A DNA stretch of 64,000 bases, taken from positions 806,001-870,000 of the forward strand of contig CP133187.1 in NCBI GenBank assembly GCA_030913685.1, written 5' to 3'. Numbering within the stretch: position 1 is the stretch's first letter; each line of letters opens with the position of its first letter. The notes beneath the pieces are model-generated. The model saw only the letters and a program-made list of their open reading frames with translations, was not told the DNA's origin and did no database searches. The translations under genes were made by a program, and so were the position numbers. The stretch comes from Oscillospiraceae bacterium MB24-C1 (GTDB taxonomy: Bacteria > Bacillota > Clostridia > Oscillospirales > Ruminococcaceae). Positions 37,093-44,570 of the stretch are shown piece by piece.

Positions 37093-37795
37093 ATACGTTA
37101 TATGCCAGTTCCAAGGCCACCTTCATCATATCGTGGAAGCTCTCCTGCCGTTCAAGTGCCGAAAGCCCCTCGCCAGTAGCAACAATGTCTGAAATCGTGC
37201 AGATGCACAGCGCCTCTTTACCCGCCCGAGCCGCGTTATAATAAAGCCCGGCAGATTCCATTTCAACCGCTAGCACGCCCATCTCGGCCCACTTGCTGTT
37301 ACCTGCATCGCTGTAAAAAGTATCGGAAGACAAAAGATTGCCTACCTTCATCGGGATGCCCAGTGATTGGGCGGCAACGTCGGCAGCATGCAAGAGCTGC
37401 CAGCTGGCAATCGGCGCAAAAGTGCCGGGCAGTCCGTATTGCGCGCCGTAATTGGAATTGGTGCAAGCGCCCATTCCAACGACCAAATCACGCACTTTAA
37501 TATCCTTGCCAAGTCCACCGGCGGAACCGACACGGATAATGTTCTGGACATCGTACATGTTGTAAAGCTCATAGGAATAGATGCCGATGGAGGGAATGCC
37601 CATTCCACTTCCCTGTACTGAGACGGGCTTCCCGTTATAGTTTCCAGTGTAGCCAAACATGTTGCGCACCGTGTTATAGCATTTGACATCGGTCAGATAA
37701 GTTTCGGCAATCACCTTGGCGCGCAGCGGGTCGCCAGGCATCAGCACTGTTCTAGCAATATCGCCCTTTTCTGCAGCGTTATGCGGTGTAGACAT
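37091..37795 (-). CDS. deoD: Purine-nucleoside phosphorylase DeoD
   Basis: 234 residues from the ATG at 37795 (AAGGAGG upstream), matching the hexameric bacterial PNP size. It has N-terminal H-N-A-A-E-K-G-D-I-A, phosphate-site G-S-G-M-G, V-E-M-E-S-A-G-L-Y and the catalytic Asp in T-I-S-D. It splits purine nucleosides with phosphate. It is the last gene behind the Rnf-like module and the DUF4015 gene with only 19 bp spacing, so the module and purine salvage may share a transcript. Confidence 0.95.
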   Translation of the reverse strand: MSTPHNAAEKGDIARTVLMPGDPLRAKVIAETYLTDVKCYNTVRNMFGYTGNYNGKPVSVQGSGMGIPSIGIYSYELYNMYDVQNIIRVGSAGGLGKDIKVRDLVVGMGACTNSNYGAQYGLPGTFAPIASWQLLHAADVAAQSLGIPMKVGNLLSSDTFYSDAGNSKWAEMGVLAVEMESAGLYYNAARAGKEALCICTISDIVATGEGLSALERQESFHDMMKVALELAYNV

Positions 37796-37814
37796 CTCAA
37801 AAATCCTCCTTTTA

Positions 37815-39059
37815 TTATTGAAGTTTATAGTTCCCCTGTAGATTGCACAACAGATAATCGTTACCGCCTGCGTTTTCAAGTGCTGCGGTCAGCATTGTGC
37901 TGTCGACCAGTGTCCCATCGGAGGCAGAAGCAGGTATGATGCTTATCCAGCGCGTATTGGATGCAGCAGAAGACGCATTGCGCAGCGCCGAAGCCCAAAG
38001 CGCATCGTCCGAGGGTAACGACAGCATCACTCTTGAAGTAAAGAATCCAACGGGGCTACCGCCGTAAAGCTGGCTGTTCCCGGACTGGATTTGTGCGTCG
38101 CGCACCACATCCCCGGTCGGCGCCCATCCTTCCTGCGCACAGAGAATCAACTCGCCGCCCTTGGCTTTTACCGCAGCGGAAATCGCTTCGACAAACTGCG
38201 TCAATACCTCGTCCTTGGCGGTGGTCTTGGCAGCCGTGCCATAGCCCGCTTTATCCAACCCTACGCCGGAAGGAAACTGTACTGAATCAAGCAAGATGAT
38301 CTTGAATCCCTGCGAGCAAAGCTCACCCGCAAGCGAGATAATATACTGCTGTGCCGCCTGGGAATAAGGATTCAGCCAGGGCTTGCCGCCCATGTTGGGC
38401 GAATTGTCATACCAATATATATCCGTATCATAGTAATGCACCGCCATGTCGCGTTCATGCAAGGGTGCAATGCTATCGTGAAAAGCGTGGATACGTGCAG
38501 CGGGTATAAACCCTTTATCGCTGATGACTTTAGCCACATGCTGTGCCGAATAGGTGGTGTCCGCTAAAGCACCTGCCTTTTGTGCCAGCGCATTTTCAGA
38601 AGAAAACAGCACGGTGCCGGTGGCGTCCTTCGCATCAACCACCACAGTGTTTAGCTTTGCATGCGCCGCGCTGTTGAGCATATTCGAAAGCACAGTGTCA
38701 TCCAGAAGCTGAGCCTGCGGAAGATAGATGCCGCGCATGCCCTCTTGCTGATTGGTTGGGGCGGTGTCTGCTGGCTGTGATGAGGTTGTGTTCTCTGGCG
38801 CAGGTTCGGGGGTTTGTTGTTGTTGTGACTCTGGCGTTGCCGGAGAAGAAACGGCAGTAGTGGCAGAAGAGGGCTCAGGAGGTGGCTGCGTCCCCAACTT
38901 CATTACAAACTCGTGCACCGGGGTATATAGGCTCCACCCAATCACCCCAAACAGCACCACGCCAAAAATCATGGCAATCAGTATAGGCCATGAGCCCGCG
39001 CCCATACCCCTTCCATAAATATTGCCATAACGTTTAATTTTCGTCCCTTTTCTCGCCAT
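37815..39059 (-). CDS. Membrane-anchored DUF4015 putative glycoside hydrolase
   Basis: About 414 residues. A basic N-terminus and one membrane segment (W-P-I-L-I-A-M to W-S-L-Y, about residues 24-46) are followed by a Pro/Glu/Gln/Thr-rich linker (about 60-110). A TIM-barrel-like domain then begins at G-I-Y-L-P-Q-A and contains V-V-V-D-A-K-D-A-T-G, A-A-R-I-H-A-F and I-L-L-D-S-V-Q-F-P. These fit DUF4015, a putative glycoside hydrolase family of unknown substrate. The catalytic domain faces outward. It starts 22 bp after rnfA with GGGAGGTG upstream, so it is in the same operon. Confidence 0.78.
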   Translation of the reverse strand: MARKGTKIKRYGNIYGRGMGAGSWPILIAMIFGVVLFGVIGWSLYTPVHEFVMKLGTQPPPEPSSATTAVSSPATPESQQQQTPEPAPENTTSSQPADTAPTNQQEGMRGIYLPQAQLLDDTVLSNMLNSAAHAKLNTVVVDAKDATGTVLFSSENALAQKAGALADTTYSAQHVAKVISDKGFIPAARIHAFHDSIAPLHERDMAVHYYDTDIYWYDNSPNMGGKPWLNPYSQAAQQYIISLAGELCSQGFKIILLDSVQFPSGVGLDKAGYGTAAKTTAKDEVLTQFVEAISAAVKAKGGELILCAQEGWAPTGDVVRDAQIQSGNSQLYGGSPVGFFTSRVMLSLPSDDALWASALRNASSAASNTRWISIIPASASDGTLVDSTMLTAALENAGGNDYLLCNLQGNYKLQ

Positions 39060-39081
39060 GATAACACCTCCCTGAGAAAAA

Positions 39082-39666
39082 TCAAGTGGGTAGCTGGTGG
39101 CCAATCAAGCCATAGATCGCTAGGCTAAGTATTCCGATATAAATCATCGTAATGGGTAATCCGCTAAAAGACTTGGGGACCTTGCATAATTCAAGGCGTT
39201 CACGCCCGGAATGCACAAGCATCATCGCAATCGTCAGGCCCACTGAGCAGCCAAAACAATAGGCGATCGTTTGCAGCAATGTATCTTTACTTAAAATTGC
39301 AATTAATACCGCACCGAGTGAGGCACCGTTAAAAGCCGCCACCACGGGCAGCGATTGCGCAGTTTTAACCTTTCGCGTACCTATAATGATCGTAATCAGA
39401 AAATAGACCACGCTGATACTAATCAAGACCGACAAACCTCTGAATACCGGCCACCAGGCATAGCCTTTGAGGGAGAATTTAAAGACCCACGCTAAAATAC
39501 CCCCAAAAAACGAAACAACACAGGTCATCGCGCCCAAGCGTATAATAGCATGATAGCTTTTTGTGCGCTCAAGAATGCGGTCTGCGCCAAGCGCACGCGC
39601 AAAAAGCAGATTTTCGGTCACGGCGGCGACAGTGATTATCGCCAGCATTTCATATACTGCTTTCAT
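39082..39666 (-). CDS. RnfA-like membrane subunit lacking both cluster cysteines
   Basis: 194 residues with six membrane segments. The C-terminal half matches RnfA/NqrE closely (R-E-R-L-E-L-C-K-V-P-K-S-F-S-G-L-P-I). Canonical RnfA has L-G-I-C-P and T-T-N-C-A-V-L-G, whose Cys residues bind the intramembrane [2Fe-2S] cluster. Here these read L-G-A-D29-R and A-F-N-G114-A-S-L-G, so both ligands are replaced. It still has Cys49 and a pair near 135-138, but not at the canonical sites. Its start overlaps the rnfE-like stop by 4 bp. It is probably a membrane scaffold or ion channel without the cluster. Confidence 0.82.
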   Translation of the reverse strand: MKAVYEMLAIITVAAVTENLLFARALGADRILERTKSYHAIIRLGAMTCVVSFFGGILAWVFKFSLKGYAWWPVFRGLSVLISISVVYFLITIIIGTRKVKTAQSLPVVAAFNGASLGAVLIAILSKDTLLQTIAYCFGCSVGLTIAMMLVHSGRERLELCKVPKSFSGLPITMIYIGILSLAIYGLIGHQLPT

Positions 39667-40325
39667 TCACAGTCACCCTCCCTTTCTACAGGCGCAGGCC
39701 CACGCGAAAGCATGCCGTTTACGACAGCGCGATCCACGCTACGGCATAGCGCGTTTAAAAAGCCTATGAGGATAAAACCGAAGAACGGCAGGGTAACGCC
39801 GACCATCTTAATGGGGTAAAGCCCGAAGGGAACACCCCAGATCGTCCTGTTGCCCAGCACCTCGCGCACGGCGCCAATGCCGCAAGCCACCAGCGCAAAG
39901 CCCAGACAGATCACCAGAGAGTCTCGCAGGCCGCGCCACGGCGTTTTGCGCGGATTTAAAGCGGTGATATCCAACATGATACCGTTGACTGCCGCCAGCG
40001 GAATATACAGCCCGAGGCCATCCAGCAGCACAGCATAACGCCGAAACAGCAACTGCGCCACGATGACGCCGGTCATTGCCAGCAGCGTATAACAGGGCAC
40101 CAGATAGATCACAGGAATTTTTTTATGTGTGATAGGCGCTAATGTCGCCACCGGAACAGTAGCAACAAGGATAAAAACGCTGATTAACAGTCCGCTTTTT
40201 AAATTCAGGGTCGGCACAATGACAAAGGGCAGCGCCATACCCAGCGCCACAACGGGGTTATTCTTAATCAGCCCCGAGGTTTTCTTCAACCGCCGACGAT
40301 ATTTCCGAATTGGTTTTAAGTTCAA
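39663..40325 (-). CDS. RnfE-like membrane subunit lacking both cluster cysteines
   Basis: About 220 residues from a TTG at 40325, chosen because AGGAGG (window 40333-40338) lies 7 nt upstream; ATG codons further up have no ribosome site. RnfE features include K-N-N-P-V, G-L-Y-I-P-L and G-A-V-R-E-V-L-G. Canonical L-G-L-C-P and V-V-N-C-I-I-L-G read L-G-M-A31-L-P and A-V-N-G115-I-M-L-D here, so the [2Fe-2S] ligands are absent. The gene overlaps the end of rnfD by 62 bp. Together with RnfA it forms the inverted-repeat membrane pair in Rnf and Nqr complexes. Confidence 0.78.
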   Translation of the reverse strand: MNLKPIRKYRRRLKKTSGLIKNNPVVALGMALPFVIVPTLNLKSGLLISVFILVATVPVATLAPITHKKIPVIYLVPCYTLLAMTGVIVAQLLFRRYAVLLDGLGLYIPLAAVNGIMLDITALNPRKTPWRGLRDSLVICLGFALVACGIGAVREVLGNRTIWGVPFGLYPIKMVGVTLPFFGFILIGFLNALCRSVDRAVVNGMLSRGPAPVEREGDCE

Positions 40326-41289
40326 TGTTCTTCCTCCTGAGAGCATGTGCAAGATGCTCTCCCCATAAATCAATAATCCAAACCGTGGCGTTCATGACTA
40401 AAATGGCAAACAACAGCGAATCTTCATACTCGCCCAAATGTCGAAATGTCATGCTGACAACGCCGGCCAAAAAGCCGTAAAGTACCTTGGGTAGCTTGCG
40501 TTTGGGCGACGTCACGGGGTCGTTTATCAGAAAAATAGCACCGATAAGCATCAAGCCACTCATCAATTCATAGTTGACCGAATTGAGCGGCGTAAGCATA
40601 GCCCGCGGTACAGCGGCAGCAACCAGTGCGGCTCCGGCTAAAAATGCGCCAGTCATCCAAACGCTCACGGTTTTTCTCACCGCGAGGAATAAGAAACATG
40701 TACATAAAACTAATATGTTAGTGGCCCCCATGGGACCTGCAAAATTACCCAACAGCATATCCAAGGGGTCGGTGCTCGGTGCGCCGCCCAACAACAGGGT
40801 GTAGGCTGGCGAATTGATCAGCTTCACCGTATCGTCAACAGCGACAGGGAGCCGGTCAAACGGGACGGGATACAAAAACATCGTCTTGGGCCAGCACACG
40901 GCAGCAAAGGCTGCGCCTGCCACAGCGGGGTTAAAAATGTTCTCTCCCACGCCGCCAAACGGGTGCTTGGCAACAGCGATACCAAACAGCGCAGCCGCCG
41001 CGACAATCTCAAACCGGATGGAGGCCGGCATCAAAAGCGGCAGCAGCATTCCGGTGACAGTGGGAGAAAGGTCGCGTATGTTCGGGACACTTCGCCTAGC
41101 GATAATGCAGAGCATATCAATAACGGTGGTTACCACCACACTGAATAACCCCAGTGCGAGGGCGCGCTTGCCGTAGTAATAGGTCGCCATTGCATAAAGC
41201 GGAAGCATGGCAATAATGGCATCCAGCATCACCGTCTGATTGCTTTCGCGCGAGCGGATATGCGGGGGGTTTTGTGCGCGTAGTTTCAC
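40264..41289 (-). CDS. RnfD-like membrane subunit without the S-G-A-T flavin site
   Basis: 341 residues, the RnfD length. Family text is clear: P-P-H-I-R-S-R, V-M-L-D-A-I-I-A-M-L-P, P-F-G-G-V-G-E-N-I-F-N-P-A and M-L-L-G-N-F-A-G. Canonical RnfD/NqrB binds FMN covalently through Thr in an S-G-A-T motif in the loop before L-L-G-N. Here that stretch reads L-I-N-S-P-A-Y-T-L-L-L-G-G and no S-G-A-T can be found. It overlaps the RnfC-like gene by 4 bp. It may bind flavin non-covalently or not at all. Confidence 0.8.
   Translation of the reverse strand: MKLRAQNPPHIRSRESNQTVMLDAIIAMLPLYAMATYYYGKRALALGLFSVVVTTVIDMLCIIARRSVPNIRDLSPTVTGMLLPLLMPASIRFEIVAAAALFGIAVAKHPFGGVGENIFNPAVAGAAFAAVCWPKTMFLYPVPFDRLPVAVDDTVKLINSPAYTLLLGGAPSTDPLDMLLGNFAGPMGATNILVLCTCFLFLAVRKTVSVWMTGAFLAGAALVAAAVPRAMLTPLNSVNYELMSGLMLIGAIFLINDPVTSPKRKLPKVLYGFLAGVVSMTFRHLGEYEDSLLFAILVMNATVWIIDLWGEHLAHALRRKNIELKTNSEISSAVEENLGAD
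40333..40338 (-). promoter_or_regulatory. Ribosome site inside rnfD that sets the rnfE-like TTG start
   Basis: AGGAGG on the minus strand, 7 nt before the TTG at 40323-40325. It lies within the rnfD coding sequence, giving a 62-bp gene overlap. Confidence 0.7.
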
Positions 41290-42338
41290 AGCGAACCTCC
41301 TTGCTGCCGGGCACGTGTAAGCGCCGCCGCCCTGGCCATAACCTGTGCCAAATCAAGCTTGGCGGGGCAAACATAGCTGCAGGTTCCACAGCCGGTACAA
41401 AGTTCGGCATCCGCAAGCGAAAGATTGCGCTTATGCGTAGTCTGCATAACCTTGTAAATAAAATATGGTGAAAGCCCCTCGGGGCAAAAATCAGTACAGC
41501 GTCCACAACCAATGCAGCTGTAACCCATGTCCTTGAATTCTTCGACGAACGCCAGAATGCCCCTTGTCGTCACCGAAACAAAAACCTTGTCCGGGTCGGT
41601 GATACCAAATCCAGTCATCGAGCCACCCGCCACAATGCGCTTGGGGTTTGCGATGGTTCCCACTGCATAGAGCACCTGCGCAATTGAGCAGCCGACCGGA
41701 ACCTCGTAATTGCCAGCGTTGGCGATGCAGTCACCGGCCACTGTCAAAAAGCAGCTGGTCTGGCATACGCCCTCATAAGCAGCGCGTCTCAGATGCATCA
41801 GCGCACAAGCGCCAATAATCAGCACGTTTTCGCGCTTCATCTGTCGCTTAGCACGGTATTCTGCCGGGTAGGCACCACTGATGCGTTCAACCTGAACCCC
41901 AAAAATATTATGCGGTATTCGCGTGTCGATGTCAAACAGATTGCGGTAGATTTCTATCGACGTTTTTGAAGCACCAACCGCTCTCTTTGCAAGCGCCACA
42001 CCTTCGGCTAGTTGTTCTGGAAACTGCAACGCAGGCCCCAGCTGACTTGAAATGTACGGCTCATCATCCAGTGCATCCACAACGATACCTGAAATGCCAT
42101 CCCGCGCGGCTGCGGCCAGCTTTTTCCATAGTTTGCGGCCGTCGCTTTCGTCCACAATCTTAGCCTCTCGTGCGATAGAAATAATCTCATACGGCGCCAG
42201 CAACTCCGGTGTGGGCGAAACCGGCGTATCAATCTTCTGCGTCGGAATTTCTAACCCTGGCAGCCGCTTAATCTCGCGCGACAAACCCGGTTCTTTATTC
42301 TGTTCTAGTAAAATCCCCTTGGAAGAATTGGTTCTCAT
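41286..42338 (-). CDS. RnfC-like protein with two [4Fe-4S] motifs, divergent flavin/NADH region
   Basis: About 350 residues from the ATG at 42338 (GAAGGAGG upstream), some 80-90 fewer than typical RnfC. Two ferredoxin motifs near the C-terminus are complete (Cys275-278-281-285 and Cys314-317-320-324, the second followed by P-A-K). The G-I-V-G-L-G-G-A-G-F-P loop that binds FMN and NADH in canonical RnfC is replaced by A-K-I-V-D-E-S-D-G, and N-G-A-E-C-E-P-Y by D-A-L-D-D-E-P-Y. The N-terminal sandwich domain is short. It is the first gene of the module. It can carry electrons through its clusters but probably does not oxidise NADH. Confidence 0.8.
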   Translation of the reverse strand: MRTNSSKGILLEQNKEPGLSREIKRLPGLEIPTQKIDTPVSPTPELLAPYEIISIAREAKIVDESDGRKLWKKLAAAARDGISGIVVDALDDEPYISSQLGPALQFPEQLAEGVALAKRAVGASKTSIEIYRNLFDIDTRIPHNIFGVQVERISGAYPAEYRAKRQMKRENVLIIGACALMHLRRAAYEGVCQTSCFLTVAGDCIANAGNYEVPVGCSIAQVLYAVGTIANPKRIVAGGSMTGFGITDPDKVFVSVTTRGILAFVEEFKDMGYSCIGCGRCTDFCPEGLSPYFIYKVMQTTHKRNLSLADAELCTGCGTCSYVCPAKLDLAQVMARAAALTRARQQGGSL

Positions 42339-42403
42339 CAACCGTCCTCCTTCGCCCATATGGTCTTTTTTGCATTGTAAAACCAATAAGGCGGTGATGT
42401 TTT

Positions 42404-42970
42404 TTGGTATTTCGTCTCGTAGCGCCCGACCGGTTAAAGGTCGTTTTAACAGCGCAGGATGTGCAGCAGGTAGGCGTAGACTGGGAAAGCCAGGACACGT
42501 CCGAGGTCAAAAAGCTGCGACGTTATCTACTCGGCGTATTGGCACAGGTACAGTCTCAGACCGACACCTCGTTTTTGCTGCTTGGCGACCGCTTGCTCAT
42601 TGAGATTTATCCCGAAGATGACGGCGGTGCAACGGTTTATTTTGTTATGGAACAAAAAGAGACACACGCCTCTATTTGTGAGCCGGTAATCTTCAGCTTT
42701 GATGACGCCGAAGCACTAATTTGTGGGTCACTGCAGCTTTTCTCGCTGCATGGGCACCGCCTGCTGCAAAGCTCGCTCTATCGGCTTGAGGACAGCTGGC
42801 AGCTGATTATACGCCCGATGGACGGGCAAAACGGCCCAGCGGTCAACTTGCTCTCAGAATACGGCCAACGTGCCGAAGGCGGCAGCATACTTTCCGCCAT
42901 CATCGAAGAGCACTGCAAACCGATCATCAGGGAACACGCCATCGATATGCTGTCCTATTATTTTAGCTGA
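42404..42970 (+). CDS. MecA-like adaptor protein
   Basis: 188 residues. The C-terminal half matches the MecA/YpbH adaptor plan: F-S-F-D-D-A-E-A-L, S-S-L-Y-R-L-E-D-S-W and L-S-E-Y-G, ending L-S-Y-Y-F. MecA proteins deliver substrates to ClpCP. It is about 30 residues shorter than Bacillus MecA, mainly in the acidic linker. The start is a TTG at 42404 after AAGGCGGTG. An ATG at 42397 is out of frame. It is divergent from the Rnf-like operon across only 65 bp, so the two promoters must overlap. Confidence 0.72.
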   Translation: MVFRLVAPDRLKVVLTAQDVQQVGVDWESQDTSEVKKLRRYLLGVLAQVQSQTDTSFLLLGDRLLIEIYPEDDGGATVYFVMEQKETHASICEPVIFSFDDAEALICGSLQLFSLHGHRLLQSSLYRLEDSWQLIIRPMDGQNGPAVNLLSEYGQRAEGGSILSAIIEEHCKPIIREHAIDMLSYYFS

Positions 42971-43088
42971 CATACACTTAAACTTTTGCCCGCATTAAAG
43001 GAAAGAACTTTGGTTTTTGCACCCAATGGTGTTAAAAACGTATGAGGATTGACCGCAAAGATTTCGATCCTTTGGCGAACCAACAACA

Positions 43089-43751
43089 TTAAAGTGCGGT
43101 CTCAGCCGCTTTTCGGATAGCAGCAATAGGCTCGGCATAATTTTCATGGCGAAAGACCGCAGAGCCAGCCACCAGAACATTGGCCCCTGCCTTTGCAACC
43201 AGCGGCGCTGTGGTCGGGTCGATGCCACCATCCACCTGAATATCCACAGTACGGCCAATTTCAAGAACGCGTTGGCGTATTGCTGAAATTTTAGGCAGCA
43301 TGTCCGACATAAAGCTCTGACCGCCAAACCCCGGCTCAACCGTCATCACCAAAACCATATCGATCTGATCTAAAAACGGAAACACCGCCTCGGCGGCGGT
43401 TTTAGGCTTGAGCGAGACCCCAACCTTTGCCCCGCTTTCACGAATGGCGTCAATGGTTTTTTGCACGTCACAGTCACACTCAAGATGAAAAGTGATGATA
43501 TCGCTACCCGCCTTGGCAAAAGCGGGAACAAAGGTCAGCGGGTCGCTAATCATCAGATGCACGTCCAGCGGAATGGGGCTGATCTTCTTCAGTGACTGTA
43601 CCACTGGCACACCAATGGTAATATTGGGCACAAAGTGCCCGTCCATAACGTCGACATGAGCTAAATCGGCGCCGTCCTTGGCAATTGCGCGCACTTCGCG
43701 CTCCAAATTGGCAAAGTCACTCGCCAGAATCGACGGTGAGATAAGAATCAT
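43089..43751 (-). CDS. rpe: Ribulose-phosphate 3-epimerase
   Basis: 220 residues. I-S-P-S-I-L-A-S-D-F opens the barrel. Metal and catalytic residues are in H-V-D-V-M-D-G-H-F-V-P-N, H-L-M, M-T-V-E-P-G-F-G-G-Q and V-D-G-G-I. It interconverts ribulose-5-phosphate and xylulose-5-phosphate in the pentose phosphate pathway. It stands alone here, without the prkC/rsgA neighbours common in Firmicutes. Confidence 0.96.
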   Translation of the reverse strand: MILISPSILASDFANLEREVRAIAKDGADLAHVDVMDGHFVPNITIGVPVVQSLKKISPIPLDVHLMISDPLTFVPAFAKAGSDIITFHLECDCDVQKTIDAIRESGAKVGVSLKPKTAAEAVFPFLDQIDMVLVMTVEPGFGGQSFMSDMLPKISAIRQRVLEIGRTVDIQVDGGIDPTTAPLVAKAGANVLVAGSAVFRHENYAEPIAAIRKAAETAL

Positions 43752-44044
43752 GAATTTAACGCTCCCTTTTAGGTCTTCTTAAAAGCCAAAAACAATTGAA
43801 AATTCACAAAAAAGCACAAAACAAAACGCGTCGGAATACTTGATGTCTTCCGAGTATTTTTAATCATCTGCTTTTAAAATAGAATTGCCAAAGTTGGCGA
43901 TTTTTTAAGAGCACCCATAGTTTGAAAAATCTGTAATATTATAATATTTTACCTTAAATACCATCAAAGGTCAATAAAATGTACCGGGCAATTCCTGTAA
44001 ATTCTCATGCCTTTCACTCAAGCACGCAAATAAAGCGAGGTTCA

Positions 44045-44084
44045 CATGCCGGGGCAAGGAGGTATTGCGTTTTGCCCCGGCATG
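44045..44084. repeat. Perfect 13-bp inverted repeat with GGAGG in the loop
   Basis: Arms CATGCCGGGGCAA and TTGCCCCGGCATG, with a 14-nt loop that contains GGAGG. It is GC-rich within an AT-rich gap, with no T-run and no adjacent gene end. It could be an RNA structure, a protein-binding dyad or the remnant of a mobile repeat. A partial echo, GCATGCCGGC, follows at once. Confidence 0.6.
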
Positions 44085-44519
44085 CCGGCGCGCATCTATG
44101 TGATGCGGCGGGTAACGCGCGCGCGGGCGGGTCTGAGGACGCAAAAAGTTTTAAACCGATTTGCGCCACCCGAACGCTGCCGCCGCTAAGCCTCACTGCT
44201 ATGTTATGCTACCAAAAGCAAAACGCCCAAATTTCATTTAGTGAATTGCAACGTCACAATCATATTTCTCCCTGCATAATCAACAGAATAGCAGCTTAGC
44301 ACCCACTGTATTATAATTATGCCCTCTAAAAAATTTTTGCAATTTGAGCCGTGATATTAAACAGTTGTTGCAAAAGCAAAGTATATGGGTAAGGCATCGC
44401 GTCTGTAAAGCAGCCATGCAACGGACGAAAAACTCTCAAAAAAAGCGAACACTTTCAGGTACATAAACTGTTGTGTTTGGTTTGGAATGGCCATAAGTAA
44501 TTCAGCGACAGCAACACGA

Positions 44520-44556
44520 GAACCGCTGCAAAATAGTAGCAATTTTGCAGCGGTTC
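44520..44556 (-). terminator. Hairpin after htrA, likely terminator
   Basis: Perfect 15-bp stem (GAACCGCTGCAAAAT / ATTTTGCAGCGGTTC) with a 7-nt loop, 14 bp past the htrA stop. It lacks a T-run on the exit side, so termination strength is uncertain. Confidence 0.65.
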
Positions 44557-44570
44557 CGATTTATAAGAGA

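Larger units (their letters stand above)
43752..44570. other. 819-bp gap without a recognised gene
   Basis: I find no coding signal here. It holds the rpe upstream region, a perfect 13-bp inverted repeat at 44045-44084 and the htrA-proximal hairpin at 44520-44556. The few short open frames lack ribosome sites and protein-like composition. Confidence 0.6.

Noticed and set aside
39082-42338. Annotation as an ordinary Rnf (ferredoxin:NAD oxidoreductase) complex
   Set aside because: RnfG and RnfB are missing, and the canonical cluster, flavin and NADH sites are not visible. Calling it Rnf by name would hide the difference.
43979-44299. 106-codon open frame in the large gap
   Set aside because: Composition is not protein-like, it reads through the inverted repeat, and no ribosome site precedes it.
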